The notes beneath the pieces are model-generated. The model saw only the letters and a program-made list of their open reading frames with translations, ran no database searches and had not been told where the DNA came from. A stretch of 64,000 nucleotides of DNA from Enterobacter hormaechei subsp. xiangfangensis (GTDB lineage Bacteria > Pseudomonadota > Gammaproteobacteria > Enterobacterales > Enterobacteriaceae). Each line of letters begins with the position of its first letter. Positions within the stretch are counted from its first letter, which is position 1. Below, piece by piece: positions 10,919 to 21,600 of this stretch. Made by a program: the position numbers and the translations under genes. The stretch covers positions 1,612,001-1,676,000 of the forward strand of contig NZ_CP017183.1 of assembly GCF_001729785.1 (NCBI RefSeq), given 5' to 3'.

Positions 10919-11486
10919 GCGCCACTCCTTGTGATTGATGAAATGCCGCCGCGTGGCGATCCCGACGGTTCAGGGCGTGCCAGAAGGTTTCAAGCGCGCT
11001 GTCGAGGCGGGTTTGCAGATTCGGCGTGAAATGCGGTTTATGCTGGTAGTCGATTACCTGTGAGTCGTCAGCGAAGACGCCATGCAGGATCTCCTGTGCT
11101 TTCAGCGCGTTCAGAACCGGCTTGAGGGCATAATCCACCGCCAGTAAATGGGCTACCGTACCGCCTGTGGCCAGCGGCAGGACGACCTTACCGTCCAGCG
11201 CACGTTCGGGCAGCAGATCGAGGAGCGTTTTCAGTGCGCCGGAAAAAGAAGCTTTATAAATCGGTGTCGCGACGACCAGCCCGTCAGCACTCTTAAGCTG
11301 TTCGATCAGGGTTTTCAGCGCCGGGCTGTCGAAACGGGCGTAGAGCAGATCTTCAGGCGCGAAATTGTGCAAATTCCAGTGACACACTTCGACATCCAGA
11401 GCATTAAGCTTTTCGCGAGCGTATTCCAGCAGTGCGCTGGAGCGAGAGGGGAAGCGGGGGCTTCCGGCCAGGGTAATGACGCGCAT
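10911..11486 (-). CDS. ssuE: NADPH-dependent FMN reductase
   Basis: Supplies reduced FMN to the SsuD monooxygenase. It is 191 residues with a flavodoxin-like fold, a phosphate-binding loop AGSPRFPSRSS at residues 7-17, and the family stretch VVATPIYKASFSGALKTLLD. It is the first gene of the minus-strand operon ssuEADCB, so the promoter should lie between 11487 and about 11700, which is A/T-rich and shared with divergent pyrD. I could not identify a specific Cbl or CysB site by eye. Confidence 0.95.
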   Translation of the reverse strand: MRVITLAGSPRFPSRSSALLEYAREKLNALDVEVCHWNLHNFAPEDLLYARFDSPALKTLIEQLKSADGLVVATPIYKASFSGALKTLLDLLPERALDGKVVLPLATGGTVAHLLAVDYALKPVLNALKAQEILHGVFADDSQVIDYQHKPHFTPNLQTRLDSALETFWHALNRRDRHAAAFHQSQGVAHV

Positions 11487-11623
11487 GGTTGCTCCTTATA
11501 ACTAATTGTTTGCTTTTATCTAACATTCATAACAATTTTCAGGAGTGTGACATTGCGTGGTTATTCCACTAAATGATTTATCCTCAGGATGAATGCAGAA
11601 AAATGCATAAGAAGCGAACCGAT

Positions 11624-11639
11624 AAGTAAACGATTGCGT
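11624..11639 (+). promoter_or_regulatory. PurR-like operator upstream of pyrD
   Basis: The 16-mer AAGTAAACGATTGCGT keeps the central AAACG and TTGCGT of the PurR consensus ACGCAAACGTTTGCGT. It sits about 50 bp upstream of the pyrD -10. PurR control of pyrD is known in E. coli; here the left half-site is weak. Confidence 0.6.
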
Positions 11640-11691
11640 TTTACGTGGCTTTTTTTGCCACAGGTCAATTCCCTTTCCGGGCGGGATCGCA

Positions 11692-11735
11692 CATAATCCC
11701 CTCCCGGTTTGCACACCGGGAATCCAGGAGAGTTC
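11692..11735 (+). promoter_or_regulatory. pyrD promoter and pyrimidine-sensing leader hairpin
   Basis: A CATAAT -10 (11692-11697) is followed by a C-rich start region, CCCCTCCCGG, and a hairpin (CCCGG 11703-11707, CCGGG 11716-11720) just before the ribosome-binding site CCAGGAG (11724-11730). In E. coli pyrC and pyrD, CTP/GTP-dependent choice of start nucleotide decides whether the leader hairpin masks the ribosome-binding site. The same parts are visible here; switching is inferred. Confidence 0.6.
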
Positions 11736-12746
11736 ATGTACTACCCCTTCGTTCGTAAAGCCCTTTTCCAGCTCGATCCTGAGCGCGCTCATGAATTTAC
11801 ATTTCAGCAGTTACGCCGTATTACAGGAACGCCTCTGGCCGCGCTGGTGCGTCAAAACGTGCCGGAAAAACCAGTTCAGTGCATGGGCCTGACTTTCAAA
11901 AATCCACTGGGCCTGGCGGCCGGTCTGGACAAAAATGGCGAATGCATTGATGCACTCGGTGCGATGGGCTTTGGCTCGATCGAAATCGGGACGGTAACGC
12001 CGCGTCCGCAGCCGGGAAATGACAAGCCACGTCTGTTTCGCCTGGTTGAAGCCGAAGGGCTGATCAACCGCATGGGCTTTAATAACCTTGGCGTCGATCA
12101 TCTGGTTGAGAACGTTAAGAAAGCCCATTTTGATGGCGTGCTGGGTATAAATATTGGCAAAAATAAAGACACGCCGGTCGAGCAGGGTAAAGATGACTAT
12201 CTGATTTGTATGGAAAAAGTCTATGCCTATGCCGGTTATATTGCGGTGAATATTTCCTCGCCTAACACCCCAGGGCTGCGTTCATTACAATATGGCGAAG
12301 CGCTCGACGATCTTCTTAGCGCCATTAAAAATAAACAAACGGCGCTACAGACGATCCACCATAAATATGTTCCGGTCGCGGTTAAGATCGCCCCGGATCT
12401 TTCGGCAGAAGAATTGATCCAGGTTGCCGACAGTTTAGTTCGCCATAATATTGATGGTGTGATTGCGACCAATACGACACTCGATCGCTCTCTCGTTCAG
12501 GGAATGAAAAACTGTGACGAAGCGGGTGGATTAAGTGGCCGTCCGGTACAATTAAAAAGCACCGAAATTATTCGCGCACTCTCCGCGGAATTAAAAGGCC
12601 AGCTGCCGATTATTGGCGTGGGTGGCATTGACTCCGTCATCGCTGCACGTGAGAAGATGGCGGCAGGCGCATCGCTGGTGCAAATTTATTCCGGCTTTAT
12701 TTTTAAAGGGCCGCCGCTGATTAAAGAAATCGTCACGCATATCTAA
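11736..12746 (+). CDS. pyrD: Dihydroorotate dehydrogenase (quinone)
   Basis: Class 2, membrane-associated FMN enzyme oxidising dihydroorotate to orotate with ubiquinone in pyrimidine synthesis. The 336-residue product beginning [21 protein letters not shown] equals the E. coli length. The N-terminal amphipathic helices mark class 2. The catalytic Ser loop is [14 protein letters not shown], and FMN-binding parts are [11 protein letters not shown] and GVGGIDS near the end. A Met nine codons upstream (11709) would lie inside the leader hairpin, so 11736 with its CCAGGAG site is chosen. Confidence 0.96.
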   Translation: MYYPFVRKALFQLDPERAHEFTFQQLRRITGTPLAALVRQNVPEKPVQCMGLTFKNPLGLAAGLDKNGECIDALGAMGFGSIEIGTVTPRPQPGNDKPRLFRLVEAEGLINRMGFNNLGVDHLVENVKKAHFDGVLGINIGKNKDTPVEQGKDDYLICMEKVYAYAGYIAVNISSPNTPGLRSLQYGEALDDLLSAIKNKQTALQTIHHKYVPVAVKIAPDLSAEELIQVADSLVRHNIDGVIATNTTLDRSLVQGMKNCDEAGGLSGRPVQLKSTEIIRALSAELKGQLPIIGVGGIDSVIAAREKMAAGASLVQIYSGFIFKGPPLIKEIVTHI

Positions 12747-12763
12747 TCTTTTCTCTTAATCAG

Positions 12764-12799
12764 ACAACCAGGGCTTTATTTCCAGCCCTGGTTGTTTTA
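12764..12799 (+). terminator. pyrD terminator
   Basis: Inverted repeat ACAACCAGGGC / GCCCTGGTTGT with a 10-nt loop followed by TTTAT, 18 bp after the pyrD stop. Confidence 0.85.
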
Positions 12800-12912
12800 T
12801 ATTCCGTCATTGTTGCTTATTTAGACATTATAGTCTTTTATTACTAGTGTTATAAGCGAAGCGGCAAACAGGACATTTTTAGTACAGGACGTTTAGGGGA
12901 CGGGAGAGAAAC

Positions 12913-13455
12913 ATGCGAATTAAACCTGACGATAACTGGCGCTGGTATTTTTGTGAAGAGCATGACCGTATGATGCTCGACTTAGCCAATGGCATGTTGT
13001 TTCGCTCTCGTTTTGCGCGCCGAATGTTAACGCCAGACGCGTTTGCTCCCTCAGGCTTTTGCGTTGACGATGCTGCACTCTATTTCTCTTTCGAAGAAAA
13101 ATGCCGCGAGTTCGATCTCTCCAAAGAACAGCGCGCTGAACTGGTATTAAATGCACTGGTGGCGATCCGTTTCCTGAAACCGCAAATGCCGAAAAGCTGG
13201 CATTTCCTTGCGCACGGCATGAGCTGGACCCCGGCTATCGGCGATGCGGCGAGCGTCAATCTGAGCGATACCGAAGAGGAGGTGAATTTGCTGGTGGTTG
13301 AACCCGGTGAAAACGCTGCGCTCTGTTTGCTGGCCCAACCCGGCGTGACCATTGCCGGGCGAGTTATGCAGTTAGGTGATGCCATCAAAGTGATGAACGA
13401 CAGGCTGAAGCCACAGCTGCGCGTTGATTCCTTCAGCCTCGAACAGGCGGTTTAA
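12913..13455 (+). CDS. zapC: Cell division protein ZapC
   Basis: FtsZ-associated protein that bundles and stabilises Z-ring protofilaments at mid-cell. The 180 residues equal the E. coli length and start [13 protein letters not shown], with the conserved [20 protein letters not shown] block and the C-terminal [13 protein letters not shown]. No membrane segment or signal peptide. It has a good ribosome-binding site (GGGAGAG). Its 3' end overlaps the convergent ycbX by 4 bp. Confidence 0.95.
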   Translation: MRIKPDDNWRWYFCEEHDRMMLDLANGMLFRSRFARRMLTPDAFAPSGFCVDDAALYFSFEEKCREFDLSKEQRAELVLNALVAIRFLKPQMPKSWHFLAHGMSWTPAIGDAASVNLSDTEEEVNLLVVEPGENAALCLLAQPGVTIAGRVMQLGDAIKVMNDRLKPQLRVDSFSLEQAV

Positions 13456-14561
13456 GCTTCCAGCTGTACGGATGTTTTCGGGACACAGCTACAGCACAGG
13501 ATCGTGCCGTCACCGCCAATCGCAGATTTCTTCAGGGCACTCACTTCACCTTCGACCAGTTTAATGCGACAGCATCCGCAAATCCCCGCGCGACAGGAAT
13601 ACGGTACGCGGATACCCGCCTGTTCCAGTTGTTCCAGTAGCACCTGCTGATTGTTACCACGGATAACTTTGCCTTCCCAGTGAATATCCACCGCGGAAGC
13701 GACGTTGGTTACCACGTCAACCATCTCTTCTTCCTGACCTGCGCCGTACACCCTGGCAGGCCCGCGGGTAAGGATCTCGATCTCGTCGCCCACGCGGATC
13801 ACACCGCTGGAGCGGGGGATCAGGTTCTGGCCGAAGTCGACATCACCTTTATCCTGCGCGGTGCGAAATGACTGCAAGGTTTTTAGCGGTTCACCGGAAG
13901 GATGCTTCTGGCCTTTCTCCGGGCTAATGGTGGTGAGAATACAGCGGCTGCACGGTTTCACCACGTCAAAAATAACGCTGCCGATGCGGATGACTTTCCA
14001 GGTATCTTCATCCCAGGCCTCCGCTCCGGTCACCACCAGATTCGGGCGAAACTGCTCCATCTGCACGCTGGCTTTGCAACGTTTTTGTAAATCTCGCAGC
14101 GAGGCCTCGCTGGTCAGCAGAAAGGGAAAACCATCCGCGAAGGAGAGGGGAACCGCATCGTGGCGCTTCACGCGACGGGTCAGCGCAGGCCCAACCCAGC
14201 GCAGCTGAACGTCACGGGAGAAAAAGCCGCTGAGCCACTGGTTAATGTTATCCGGCGCGATACGCGCGGTAAAATGATTGCCCCACACTTCCGTTGGCGC
14301 ATCAAGCGGCGCAAAATCAGCAAAGCGGATCACGACGCTTGAACCGTCTGGCGCGGTCAAATGCAGCCCGTCATGAAGCGGGGAAGGCGTAAAGCGAACC
14401 ATCTGCGGGAACTGACGTGCGGTGATAAACGTACCGTCAGGCTCGGTGACCATAAAAATACGATCGAAGGCGAATCCGCTCATATCGGCCAGCGCGTGAG
14501 TCACGCCGATACCGCGCATCGATTTCACCGGATGAATAAAAAGCCTGGATAACGTCGCCAC
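13452..14561 (-). CDS. ycbX: MOSC and 2Fe-2S domain protein YcbX
   Basis: In E. coli YcbX is part of a molybdenum-cofactor-dependent system that reduces N-hydroxylated base analogues and related compounds, with CysJ as electron donor. The 369-residue protein has an N-terminal MOSC beta-barrel, a MOSC core with [16 protein letters not shown] (about residues 205-220), and a C-terminal plant-type ferredoxin domain with the cluster motif CRAGICGCC and a later single Cys pair (LCCSC). It overlaps zapC convergently by 4 bp. Expression from its own promoter in the ycbX-rlmKL divergent gap is likely. Confidence 0.93.
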   Translation of the reverse strand: MATLSRLFIHPVKSMRGIGVTHALADMSGFAFDRIFMVTEPDGTFITARQFPQMVRFTPSPLHDGLHLTAPDGSSVVIRFADFAPLDAPTEVWGNHFTARIAPDNINQWLSGFFSRDVQLRWVGPALTRRVKRHDAVPLSFADGFPFLLTSEASLRDLQKRCKASVQMEQFRPNLVVTGAEAWDEDTWKVIRIGSVIFDVVKPCSRCILTTISPEKGQKHPSGEPLKTLQSFRTAQDKGDVDFGQNLIPRSSGVIRVGDEIEILTRGPARVYGAGQEEEMVDVVTNVASAVDIHWEGKVIRGNNQQVLLEQLEQAGIRVPYSCRAGICGCCRIKLVEGEVSALKKSAIGGDGTILCCSCVPKTSVQLEA

Positions 14562-14620
14562 TACACACTCCCGCTAAAGAAAATAAGCCTTCAACTTTAT
14601 GACATACACGCCATATTAGC

Positions 14621-14626
14621 TATAAT
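14621..14626 (+). promoter_or_regulatory. rlmKL -10 element
   Basis: A perfect TATAAT box would start transcription near 14633. That leaves only about 9 nt before the upstream Met at 14642, so it favours the start at 14660. Confidence 0.55.
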
Positions 14627-14659
14627 GCGCGACAATTTTCTATGAGTAAAAGTGACGAT

Positions 14660-16768
14660 ATGAATTCTCTGTTTGCCAGTACGGCCCGTGGGCTGGAAGA
14701 GCTGTTAAAAACTGAACTGGAAGCCCTGGGCGCGAAAGAGTGCCGGGTGGTTCAGGGTGGTGTCCATTTTGAGGGCGACACGCGGCTTATTTACCAGAGC
14801 CTGATGTGGAGCCGTCTGGCGTCGCGCATCATGCTGCCGATGAAAGAGTGCAAGGTCTACAGCGATCTTGATCTCTACACCGGCGTACAGATGATCGACT
14901 GGACAGAGATCTTCACCCCGGACGCCACCTTTGCGGTGCATTTCAACGGCGTCAACGATGAGATCCGCAACAGCCAGTACGGTGCCCTGCGCGTTAAGGA
15001 TGCCATTGTGGACTGCTTCACGCGTCGTAATAAAGAACGTCCGAACGTTGACCGTGAAAACCCGGATCTGCGTATCAACGTCTGGCTGAACGGCGATACG
15101 GCCAGTATTTCCCTTGATCTGAGCGGCGCAGGCCTGCATCTGCGCGGTTATCGCGATCGCACCGGGATGGCGCCGATCAAAGAAACGTTGGCTGCCGCTA
15201 TCGTGATGCGCTCCGGATGGCAGCCAGGTACGCCGCTGCTCGATCCGATGTGCGGTTCCGGTACGCTGCTGATTGAAGCCGCGATGCTGGCCACCGACCG
15301 TGCGCCAGGGCTGCACCGCGGCCACTGGGGCTTCAAAGGCTGGGCGCAGCACGATGAGGCCATCTGGAAAGAGGTCAAAGACGATGCGCAGACCCGCGCC
15401 CGTAAAGGGCTGGCGGAATACACCTCTCACTTTTACGGTTCGGACAGCGATGCACGGGTGATTGAACGTGCGCGCAGCAACGCCCGTCGTGCCGGTATCG
15501 GCGAGCTGGTCACCTTCGAGGTGAAAGACGTGGCGAACCTGACCAACCCGTTGCCAAAAGGCCCGTACGGTACGGTGATCAGCAACCCGCCGTATGGTGA
15601 GCGTCTGGACAGCGAGCCGGCGCTGATTGCACTGCACAGCCTGCTGGGCCGCAACATGAAAGCGCATTTCGGCGGCTGGAACCTCTCCCTGTTTAGCGCC
15701 TCGCCGGAGCTGCTGAGCTGCCTGCAATTGCGTGCCGATCGCCAGTTCAAGGCGAAAAACGGCCCGCTGGACTGCGTGCAGAAAAACTACCATCTGGCAG
15801 AGATAGCGGCGGATAGCAAACCGTCAGGCGTGGCGGAAGATTACGCCAACCGCCTGCGCAAAAACCTGAAGAAATTTGAGAAGTGGGCAAAGCAGGAAGG
15901 CATCGAATGTTATCGCCTGTACGACGCTGACCTGCCGGAATACAACGTGGCGGTTGACCGCTATGCGGACTGGGTAGTGGTTCAGGAATACGCCCCGCCG
16001 AAAACTATCGATGCGCAAAAAGCGCGTCAGCGTATGCTGGATGTGATTGCGGCCACCATCGCCGTACTCGGCATTTCGCCAAACAAGCTGGTGCTGAAAA
16101 CCCGTGAGCGTCAGAAAGGCAAAAACCAGTATCAGAAGATGGGCGAGAAGGGTGACTTCATCGAAGTGGGCGAATATAACGCGCGCCTGTGGGTTAACCT
16201 GACCGACTACCTTGATACCGGTCTGTTCCTCGACCACCGTATCGCCCGCCGCATGCTGGGCCAGATGAGCAAGGGCAAAGACTTCCTGAACCTGTTCTCC
16301 TATACCGGCAGCGCCAGCGTTCATGCGGGGCTTGGCGGCGCGCGTAGCACCACCACGGTCGATATGTCCCGTACTTATCTGGAGTGGGCAGAGCGCAACC
16401 TGCGTCTTAACGGCTTAACCGGTCGTCAGCATCGCCTGTTACAGGCCGACGTGCTGGGCTGGCTGCGCGATACCGACGAGCAGTTTGACCTGATCTTTAT
16501 CGATCCGCCGACCTTCTCTAACTCCAAGCGTATGGAGGATAGCTTTGACGTTCAACGCGATCACCTGCGCCTGATGACCGACCTGAAGCGCCTGCTGCGT
16601 AAAGGCGGCACCATTATGTTCTCGAACAACAAGCGCGGATTCCGCATGGATCACGACGGCCTGGCCGAACTGGGACTGAAAGCACAAGAAATCAGCCAAA
16701 AAACGCTGTCTCAGGACTTTGCCCGTAACCGTCAAATCCACAACTGCTGGCTGATTTCCGCGGTCTGA
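14660..16768 (+). CDS. rlmL: 23S rRNA G2445-N2 / G2069-N7 methyltransferase RlmKL
   Basis: A fused bifunctional enzyme. The N-terminal half (THUMP plus Rossmann methyltransferase, SNPPYGERL motif) makes m2G2445. The C-terminal half (second Rossmann domain with [16 protein letters not shown] and [13 protein letters not shown]) makes m7G2069 in 23S rRNA. From [16 protein letters not shown] the protein has 702 residues, as in E. coli. The frame is open from an upstream Met at 14642 (six extra residues), which I judge less likely. The uup gene follows after 12 bp, suggesting co-transcription. Confidence 0.94.
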   Translation: MNSLFASTARGLEELLKTELEALGAKECRVVQGGVHFEGDTRLIYQSLMWSRLASRIMLPMKECKVYSDLDLYTGVQMIDWTEIFTPDATFAVHFNGVNDEIRNSQYGALRVKDAIVDCFTRRNKERPNVDRENPDLRINVWLNGDTASISLDLSGAGLHLRGYRDRTGMAPIKETLAAAIVMRSGWQPGTPLLDPMCGSGTLLIEAAMLATDRAPGLHRGHWGFKGWAQHDEAIWKEVKDDAQTRARKGLAEYTSHFYGSDSDARVIERARSNARRAGIGELVTFEVKDVANLTNPLPKGPYGTVISNPPYGERLDSEPALIALHSLLGRNMKAHFGGWNLSLFSASPELLSCLQLRADRQFKAKNGPLDCVQKNYHLAEIAADSKPSGVAEDYANRLRKNLKKFEKWAKQEGIECYRLYDADLPEYNVAVDRYADWVVVQEYAPPKTIDAQKARQRMLDVIAATIAVLGISPNKLVLKTRERQKGKNQYQKMGEKGDFIEVGEYNARLWVNLTDYLDTGLFLDHRIARRMLGQMSKGKDFLNLFSYTGSASVHAGLGGARSTTTVDMSRTYLEWAERNLRLNGLTGRQHRLLQADVLGWLRDTDEQFDLIFIDPPTFSNSKRMEDSFDVQRDHLRLMTDLKRLLRKGGTIMFSNNKRGFRMDHDGLAELGLKAQEISQKTLSQDFARNRQIHNCWLISAV

Positions 16769-16780
16769 AAGGAAAAATAA

Positions 16781-18688
16781 ATGTCTTTAATTAGTATGCA
16801 CGGCGCGTGGCTCTCTTTCAGCGACTCACCGCTTCTCGATAATGCAGAGCTGCATATCGAAGATAACGAGCGCGTCTGTCTGGTGGGCCGTAACGGCGCA
16901 GGTAAATCGACGCTGATGAAAATCCTCAACCGTGAGCAGGGGCTGGATGACGGCCGTATTGTTTACGAGCAGGATCTGATCGTCTCTCGTCTGCAACAGG
17001 ATCCGCCGCGTAACGTCACCGGCAGCGTTTACGATTTTGTGGCCGAAGGGATTTCAGAGCAGGCGGAATACCTCAAGCGTTACCACGAGATTTCGCATCT
17101 GGTGATGACGGACCCGAGCGACAAGAATCTCAACGAGCTGGCAAAAGTGCAGGAGATGCTCGATCACCACGGTCTGTGGCAGCTGGAAAACCGCATTAAT
17201 GAAGTGCTGGCCCAGCTTGGCCTGGAAGCGGATATGGAGCTGTCGGCGCTCTCCGGCGGCTGGCTGCGTAAAGCGGCGCTGGGCCGTGCCCTGGTGAGCG
17301 GGCCTAAGGTGCTGCTGCTGGACGAACCGACGAACCACCTGGATATCGAAGCGATTGACTGGCTGGAAGGGTTCCTGAAAACCTTTAACGGCACCATTAT
17401 CTTCATCTCCCACGACCGTTCGTTCATCCGCAATATGGCCACGCGCATTGTCGACCTCGACCGCGGCAAGCTGGTGACTTACCCGGGCGATTACGATACC
17501 TATCTACTGGAGAAAGAAGAGAACCTGCGCGTCGAAGAGCTGCAAAACGCCGAGTTCGACCGCAAGCTGGCACAGGAAGAGGTCTGGATCCGTCAGGGCA
17601 TCAAAGCCCGTCGTACCCGTAACGAAGGCCGCGTTCGCGCCCTGAAGGCGATGCGCCGCGAACGTAGCGAACGCCGTGAAGTCATGGGGAGCGCCAAAAT
17701 GCAGGTTGAAGAGGCGTCCCGCTCGGGCAAGATTGTCTTCGAAATGGAGAACGTGAATTATTCGGTTGACGGCAAAGTGCTGGTGAACGATTTCTCCGCT
17801 CAGGTTCAGCGCGGCGACAAAATTGCGCTGATCGGCCCGAACGGGTGCGGTAAAACCACGCTGCTGAAACTGATGCTCGGTCAGCTCCAGGCCGACAGCG
17901 GTCGTATCCACTGCGGTACCAAACTGGAAGTGGCGTACTTCGACCAGCACCGCGCAGAGCTGGATCCAGACCGTACGGTGATGGATAACCTCGCTGAGGG
18001 CAAACAGGAGGTCATGGTTAACGGCAAGCCGCGTCACGTGCTGGGCTACCTTCAGGACTTCCTGTTCCACCCGAAACGCGCCATGACGCCGGTGCGCGCG
18101 CTGTCCGGCGGTGAGCGTAACCGTCTTTTGCTGGCGCGTTTGTTCCTGAAACCCAGTAACTTATTGATTCTCGATGAACCGACTAACGATCTGGATGTCG
18201 AAACGCTGGAACTGCTGGAAGAGTTGATTGATGGTTATCAGGGAACCGTGATGCTGGTCAGCCACGATCGTCAGTTTGTCGATAACACCGTGACCGAGTG
18301 CTGGATCTTCGAAGGCGAAGGACGCATCGGGCAATATGTAGGCGGCTATCATGACGCGCGTGGACAGCAATCACAGTCGCTGGCGCAAAAACAGGCGAAG
18401 ACTAAAAATGTCGCTGAACCTGTTGTTGCAAAAGCAGAAACTGTCAAAAAGTCTCCTGCTAAAATGAGTTATAACTTGCAGCGCGAGCTGGAGGGGCTGC
18501 CGCAGCGTCTGGAAGAGCTGGAAGCTGCACTGGAAGCACTGCAAATCCAGGTCGCTGATGCGTCATTCTTTACGCAGCCTCACGACTATACTCAGAAAGT
18601 ATTGGCTGAACTCTCCCAGGCTGAACAGGCGCTGGAAGAGGCATTTGAGCGCTGGGAGTACCTTGAGTCTCTGAAAAACGGCGCATAA
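16781..18688 (+). CDS. uup: ABC-F family ATPase Uup
   Basis: Ribosome-associated ABC-F protein; E. coli Uup influences transposon precise excision and ribosome function. It has 635 residues, as in E. coli. The first Walker A is GRNGAGKST (36-44) and the second GPNGCGKTT (352-360), with signatures LSGGW and LSGGE and Walker B LLLDEPTNHLD and LILDEPTNDLD. A C-terminal coiled-coil DNA-binding domain (about 540-635) is rich in Leu and Glu. There is no membrane segment. It lies 12 bp after rlmKL and 13 bp before pqiA. Confidence 0.96.
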   Translation: MSLISMHGAWLSFSDSPLLDNAELHIEDNERVCLVGRNGAGKSTLMKILNREQGLDDGRIVYEQDLIVSRLQQDPPRNVTGSVYDFVAEGISEQAEYLKRYHEISHLVMTDPSDKNLNELAKVQEMLDHHGLWQLENRINEVLAQLGLEADMELSALSGGWLRKAALGRALVSGPKVLLLDEPTNHLDIEAIDWLEGFLKTFNGTIIFISHDRSFIRNMATRIVDLDRGKLVTYPGDYDTYLLEKEENLRVEELQNAEFDRKLAQEEVWIRQGIKARRTRNEGRVRALKAMRRERSERREVMGSAKMQVEEASRSGKIVFEMENVNYSVDGKVLVNDFSAQVQRGDKIALIGPNGCGKTTLLKLMLGQLQADSGRIHCGTKLEVAYFDQHRAELDPDRTVMDNLAEGKQEVMVNGKPRHVLGYLQDFLFHPKRAMTPVRALSGGERNRLLLARLFLKPSNLLILDEPTNDLDVETLELLEELIDGYQGTVMLVSHDRQFVDNTVTECWIFEGEGRIGQYVGGYHDARGQQSQSLAQKQAKTKNVAEPVVAKAETVKKSPAKMSYNLQRELEGLPQRLEELEAALEALQIQVADASFFTQPHDYTQKVLAELSQAEQALEEAFERWEYLESLKNGA

Positions 18689-18701
18689 ACAGGGATAATC
18701 T

Positions 18702-19955
18702 ATGTGTGACCAGCACCATGCCGATCGGCATATATTATGCTCGCAATGCGATATGCTCGTGGCGTTGCCAGAGCTTGGTCACGGACATAAAGCTGCCTGC
18801 CCGCGCTGCGGCGCTACGCTGACGACCGAGTGGGACGCGCCAAGGCAGCGTCCTACGGCTTATGCGCTGGCAGCCTTATTCATGTTACTGCTCTCCAATC
18901 TCTTCCCTTTCATCTATATGAAAGTAGGTGGGATGACCAGCCAGGTAGATTTACTGGAAATTCCTGGCGTGATGTTCTCGGAAGATTACGCCAGCCTTGG
19001 CACCTTCTTTCTTCTGTTCGTGCAGATCGTCCCGGCTTTTTGCCTGGTCGTCATTCTGCTGCTGGTCAACCGCGTCAGGATGCCCACTGTCCTTAAAATC
19101 AAACTCGCGCGGATCCTTTTCCAGCTGAAAAGCTGGGGGATGGCGGAAATTTTTCTCGCGGGTATCCTGGTCAGCTTCGTGAAGCTGATGGCCTACGGCG
19201 ATGTGGGGATTGGCAGCAGCTTTATTCCGTGGTGTCTGTATTGCGTGCTGCAACTGCGCGCGTTCCAGTGCGTGGACCGACGCTGGGCCTGGGACGATAT
19301 TGCCCCGGCGCCGACGCTCTCGCAGACGGTAAAGGTGGGCGTACCGGGTATCCGTCAGGGGCTTCGCTCCTGCTCGTGCTGCACCGCCGTGCTGCCCGCG
19401 GATGTCGAGGTGTGTCCGCGTTGTGAAACAAAAGGTCACGTCCGGCGCAAAAATAGCCTGCAATGGACCATGGCGCTGCTGGTGACCTCTGTCATGCTCT
19501 ATCTGCCCGCCAATATCTTGCCGATCATGATCACCGATTTGCTCGGCGACAGAATGCCCTCGACCATACTGGCTGGGGTGATTTTGCTGTGGAGCGAGGG
19601 ATCTTACCCTGTAGCAGGCGTCATATTCCTCGCCAGTATTATGGTTCCGACCTTAAAGATGATTGCCATTGCCTGGCTTTGCTGGGATGCAAAAGGGCAC
19701 GGTAAGCGAGACAGCGAGCGCATGCATCTGATTTATGAGGTCGTGGAATTTGTTGGCCGCTGGTCGATGATTGACGTGTTCGTGATTGCGGTTCTCTCAG
19801 CGCTGGTGCGTATGGGTGGGCTGATGAGTATTTATCCCGCTATGGGAGCGCTGATGTTTGCGTTGGTCGTCATTATGACCATGTTTGCGGCCATGACCTT
19901 CGACCCTCGTTTATCGTGGGATCGTGAGCCCGATTCAAGCCATGAGGAAGAGTAA
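18702..19955 (+). CDS. pqiA: Intermembrane transport protein PqiA
   Basis: Inner-membrane partner of the PqiABC lipid-transport system linking inner and outer membranes. It has 417 residues with two repeats, each preceded by zinc-ribbon-like Cys pairs: CSQC and CPRC near residues 13-32, and CSCC and CPRC around 225-245. Eight or so membrane helices follow. The family is paraquat-inducible (SoxRS) in E. coli. It starts the pqiABC operon, with pqiB 4 bp downstream. Confidence 0.95.
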   Translation: MCDQHHADRHILCSQCDMLVALPELGHGHKAACPRCGATLTTEWDAPRQRPTAYALAALFMLLLSNLFPFIYMKVGGMTSQVDLLEIPGVMFSEDYASLGTFFLLFVQIVPAFCLVVILLLVNRVRMPTVLKIKLARILFQLKSWGMAEIFLAGILVSFVKLMAYGDVGIGSSFIPWCLYCVLQLRAFQCVDRRWAWDDIAPAPTLSQTVKVGVPGIRQGLRSCSCCTAVLPADVEVCPRCETKGHVRRKNSLQWTMALLVTSVMLYLPANILPIMITDLLGDRMPSTILAGVILLWSEGSYPVAGVIFLASIMVPTLKMIAIAWLCWDAKGHGKRDSERMHLIYEVVEFVGRWSMIDVFVIAVLSALVRMGGLMSIYPAMGALMFALVVIMTMFAAMTFDPRLSWDREPDSSHEEE

Positions 19956-19959
19956 GAGC

Positions 19960-21600
19960 ATGGAAAATAAGAGTGGAGAGGCTAAAGTGCAGAAGGTCAG
20001 AAACTGGTCGCCGGTGTGGATTTTCCCCATCGTGACCGCGCTGATCGGTGCATGGATCCTGTTTTATCATTACAGCCATCAGGGACCGGAAGTCACGCTA
20101 ATTACCACCAATGCAGAGGGGATTGAGGGCGGAAAAACCACCATCAAGAGCCGCAGCGTGGATGTGGGTGTCGTGGAAAGCGCGACCCTGACGGATGATT
20201 TAACCCATGTTGAAATCAAGGCCCGCCTGAATGCTGGCATGGAAAAACTGCTCCATGAAGATTCTGTTTTTTGGGTAGTGAAACCGCAGGTTGGGAGAGA
20301 AGGGATCAGCGGCTTAGGGACGCTATTGTCCGGGGCTTATATTGAACTCCAGCCCGGCAACAAAGGCGCCCAGCCAGCAAACTATCAGCTGCTGGATTCA
20401 CCGCCGCTTGCGCCACCGGATGCAAAAGGGATCCGCGTTATTCTGGACAGTAAAAAAGCGGGCCAGCTCTCGCCGGGCGATCCGGTGCTGTTCCGTGGGT
20501 ATCGCGTCGGTTCGGTTGAAACAAGCACCTTCGATCCGCAAAAACGGACCATCAGCTATCAGCTATTTATCAACGCGCCTAATGACCGCCTGGTGACCAG
20601 CAACGTTCGCTTCTGGAAAGACAGCGGGATCGCGGTAGATCTCACCTCTGCGGGGATGCGCGTTGAGATGGGTTCACTCACCACGCTGTTTGGTGGGGGC
20701 GTCAGTTTTGACGTGCCGGAAGGTATAGATCTGGGACAACCGGTGGCGGAGAAAACCGCCTTCAGACTGTTTGACGATCAAAAAAGCATTCAGGATGCGC
20801 TCTATACCGATCACATCGACTACCTGATGTTCTTTAAGGACTCTGTACGCGGCTTGCAGCCAGGGGCGCCAGTTGAGTTCCGCGGTATTCGTCTGGGGAC
20901 AGTGGGACAAGTGCCTTACTTTGTTCCGGGACTGAAGCAGATGCTTGATGATGATTATCGTATTCCGGTGCTGATCCGCATTGAGCCTGAGCGTTTGATT
21001 AACCAGATAGGCGAGGACCAGGATATTGGGGAGCATATCAGCGACCTGCTGAATCGCGGGCTGCGCGGCTCGCTGAAAACCGGCAACCTGGTCACAGGGG
21101 CGTTGTATGTCGATATGGACTTCTATCCAAAAGCGCCACCAATGACGGGTATCCGTGAATTTGGTGGCTACAAAATCATTCCTACGGTCAGCAGTGGCCT
21201 GGCGCAGATCCAACAGCGCCTGATGGAAACGCTGGATAAGATCAACAATCTGCCGCTGAATCCAATGCTTGAAGCTGCGACGGGATCACTGCATCAGAGC
21301 CAGGCGACGATGCAACGTCTGCAAACCACCCTGGATAATATCAACAAGATCACGGCCAACCAGTCCATGCAGCAGCTGCCGCAGGATATGCAGAAAACGT
21401 TGCGCGAACTGAATCGTAGTATGCAGGGCTTCCAGCCGGGCTCAGCGGCCTACAACAAGATGGTGGCGGATATGCAACGTCTTGATCAGGTTTTACGCGA
21501 GCTACAGCCCGTTCTGAAAACGCTCAATGAAAAGAGCAACGCACTGGTGTTTGAAGCGAAAGACAAAAAGGACCCTGAGCCTAAGAGGGCGAAACAATGA
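19960..21600 (+). CDS. pqiB: Intermembrane transport protein PqiB (MCE domains)
   Basis: Periplasm-spanning MCE protein that forms a tube for lipid movement. It has one N-terminal membrane helix (WIFPIVTALIGAWILFYHY, about residues 20-38), three MCE domains (starting near EVTLITTNAEGIEGG, GIRVILDSKKAGQLSPGDP and YLMFFKDSVRGLQPGAPVEF), and a C-terminal coiled coil rich in Gln and Leu. The 546 residues from MENKSGEAK equal the E. coli length. An in-frame Met at 19924 overlaps pqiA and lacks the GGAAGAG site seen before 19960. It overlaps pqiC by 4 bp. Confidence 0.95.
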   Translation: MENKSGEAKVQKVRNWSPVWIFPIVTALIGAWILFYHYSHQGPEVTLITTNAEGIEGGKTTIKSRSVDVGVVESATLTDDLTHVEIKARLNAGMEKLLHEDSVFWVVKPQVGREGISGLGTLLSGAYIELQPGNKGAQPANYQLLDSPPLAPPDAKGIRVILDSKKAGQLSPGDPVLFRGYRVGSVETSTFDPQKRTISYQLFINAPNDRLVTSNVRFWKDSGIAVDLTSAGMRVEMGSLTTLFGGGVSFDVPEGIDLGQPVAEKTAFRLFDDQKSIQDALYTDHIDYLMFFKDSVRGLQPGAPVEFRGIRLGTVGQVPYFVPGLKQMLDDDYRIPVLIRIEPERLINQIGEDQDIGEHISDLLNRGLRGSLKTGNLVTGALYVDMDFYPKAPPMTGIREFGGYKIIPTVSSGLAQIQQRLMETLDKINNLPLNPMLEAATGSLHQSQATMQRLQTTLDNINKITANQSMQQLPQDMQKTLRELNRSMQGFQPGSAAYNKMVADMQRLDQVLRELQPVLKTLNEKSNALVFEAKDKKDPEPKRAKQ

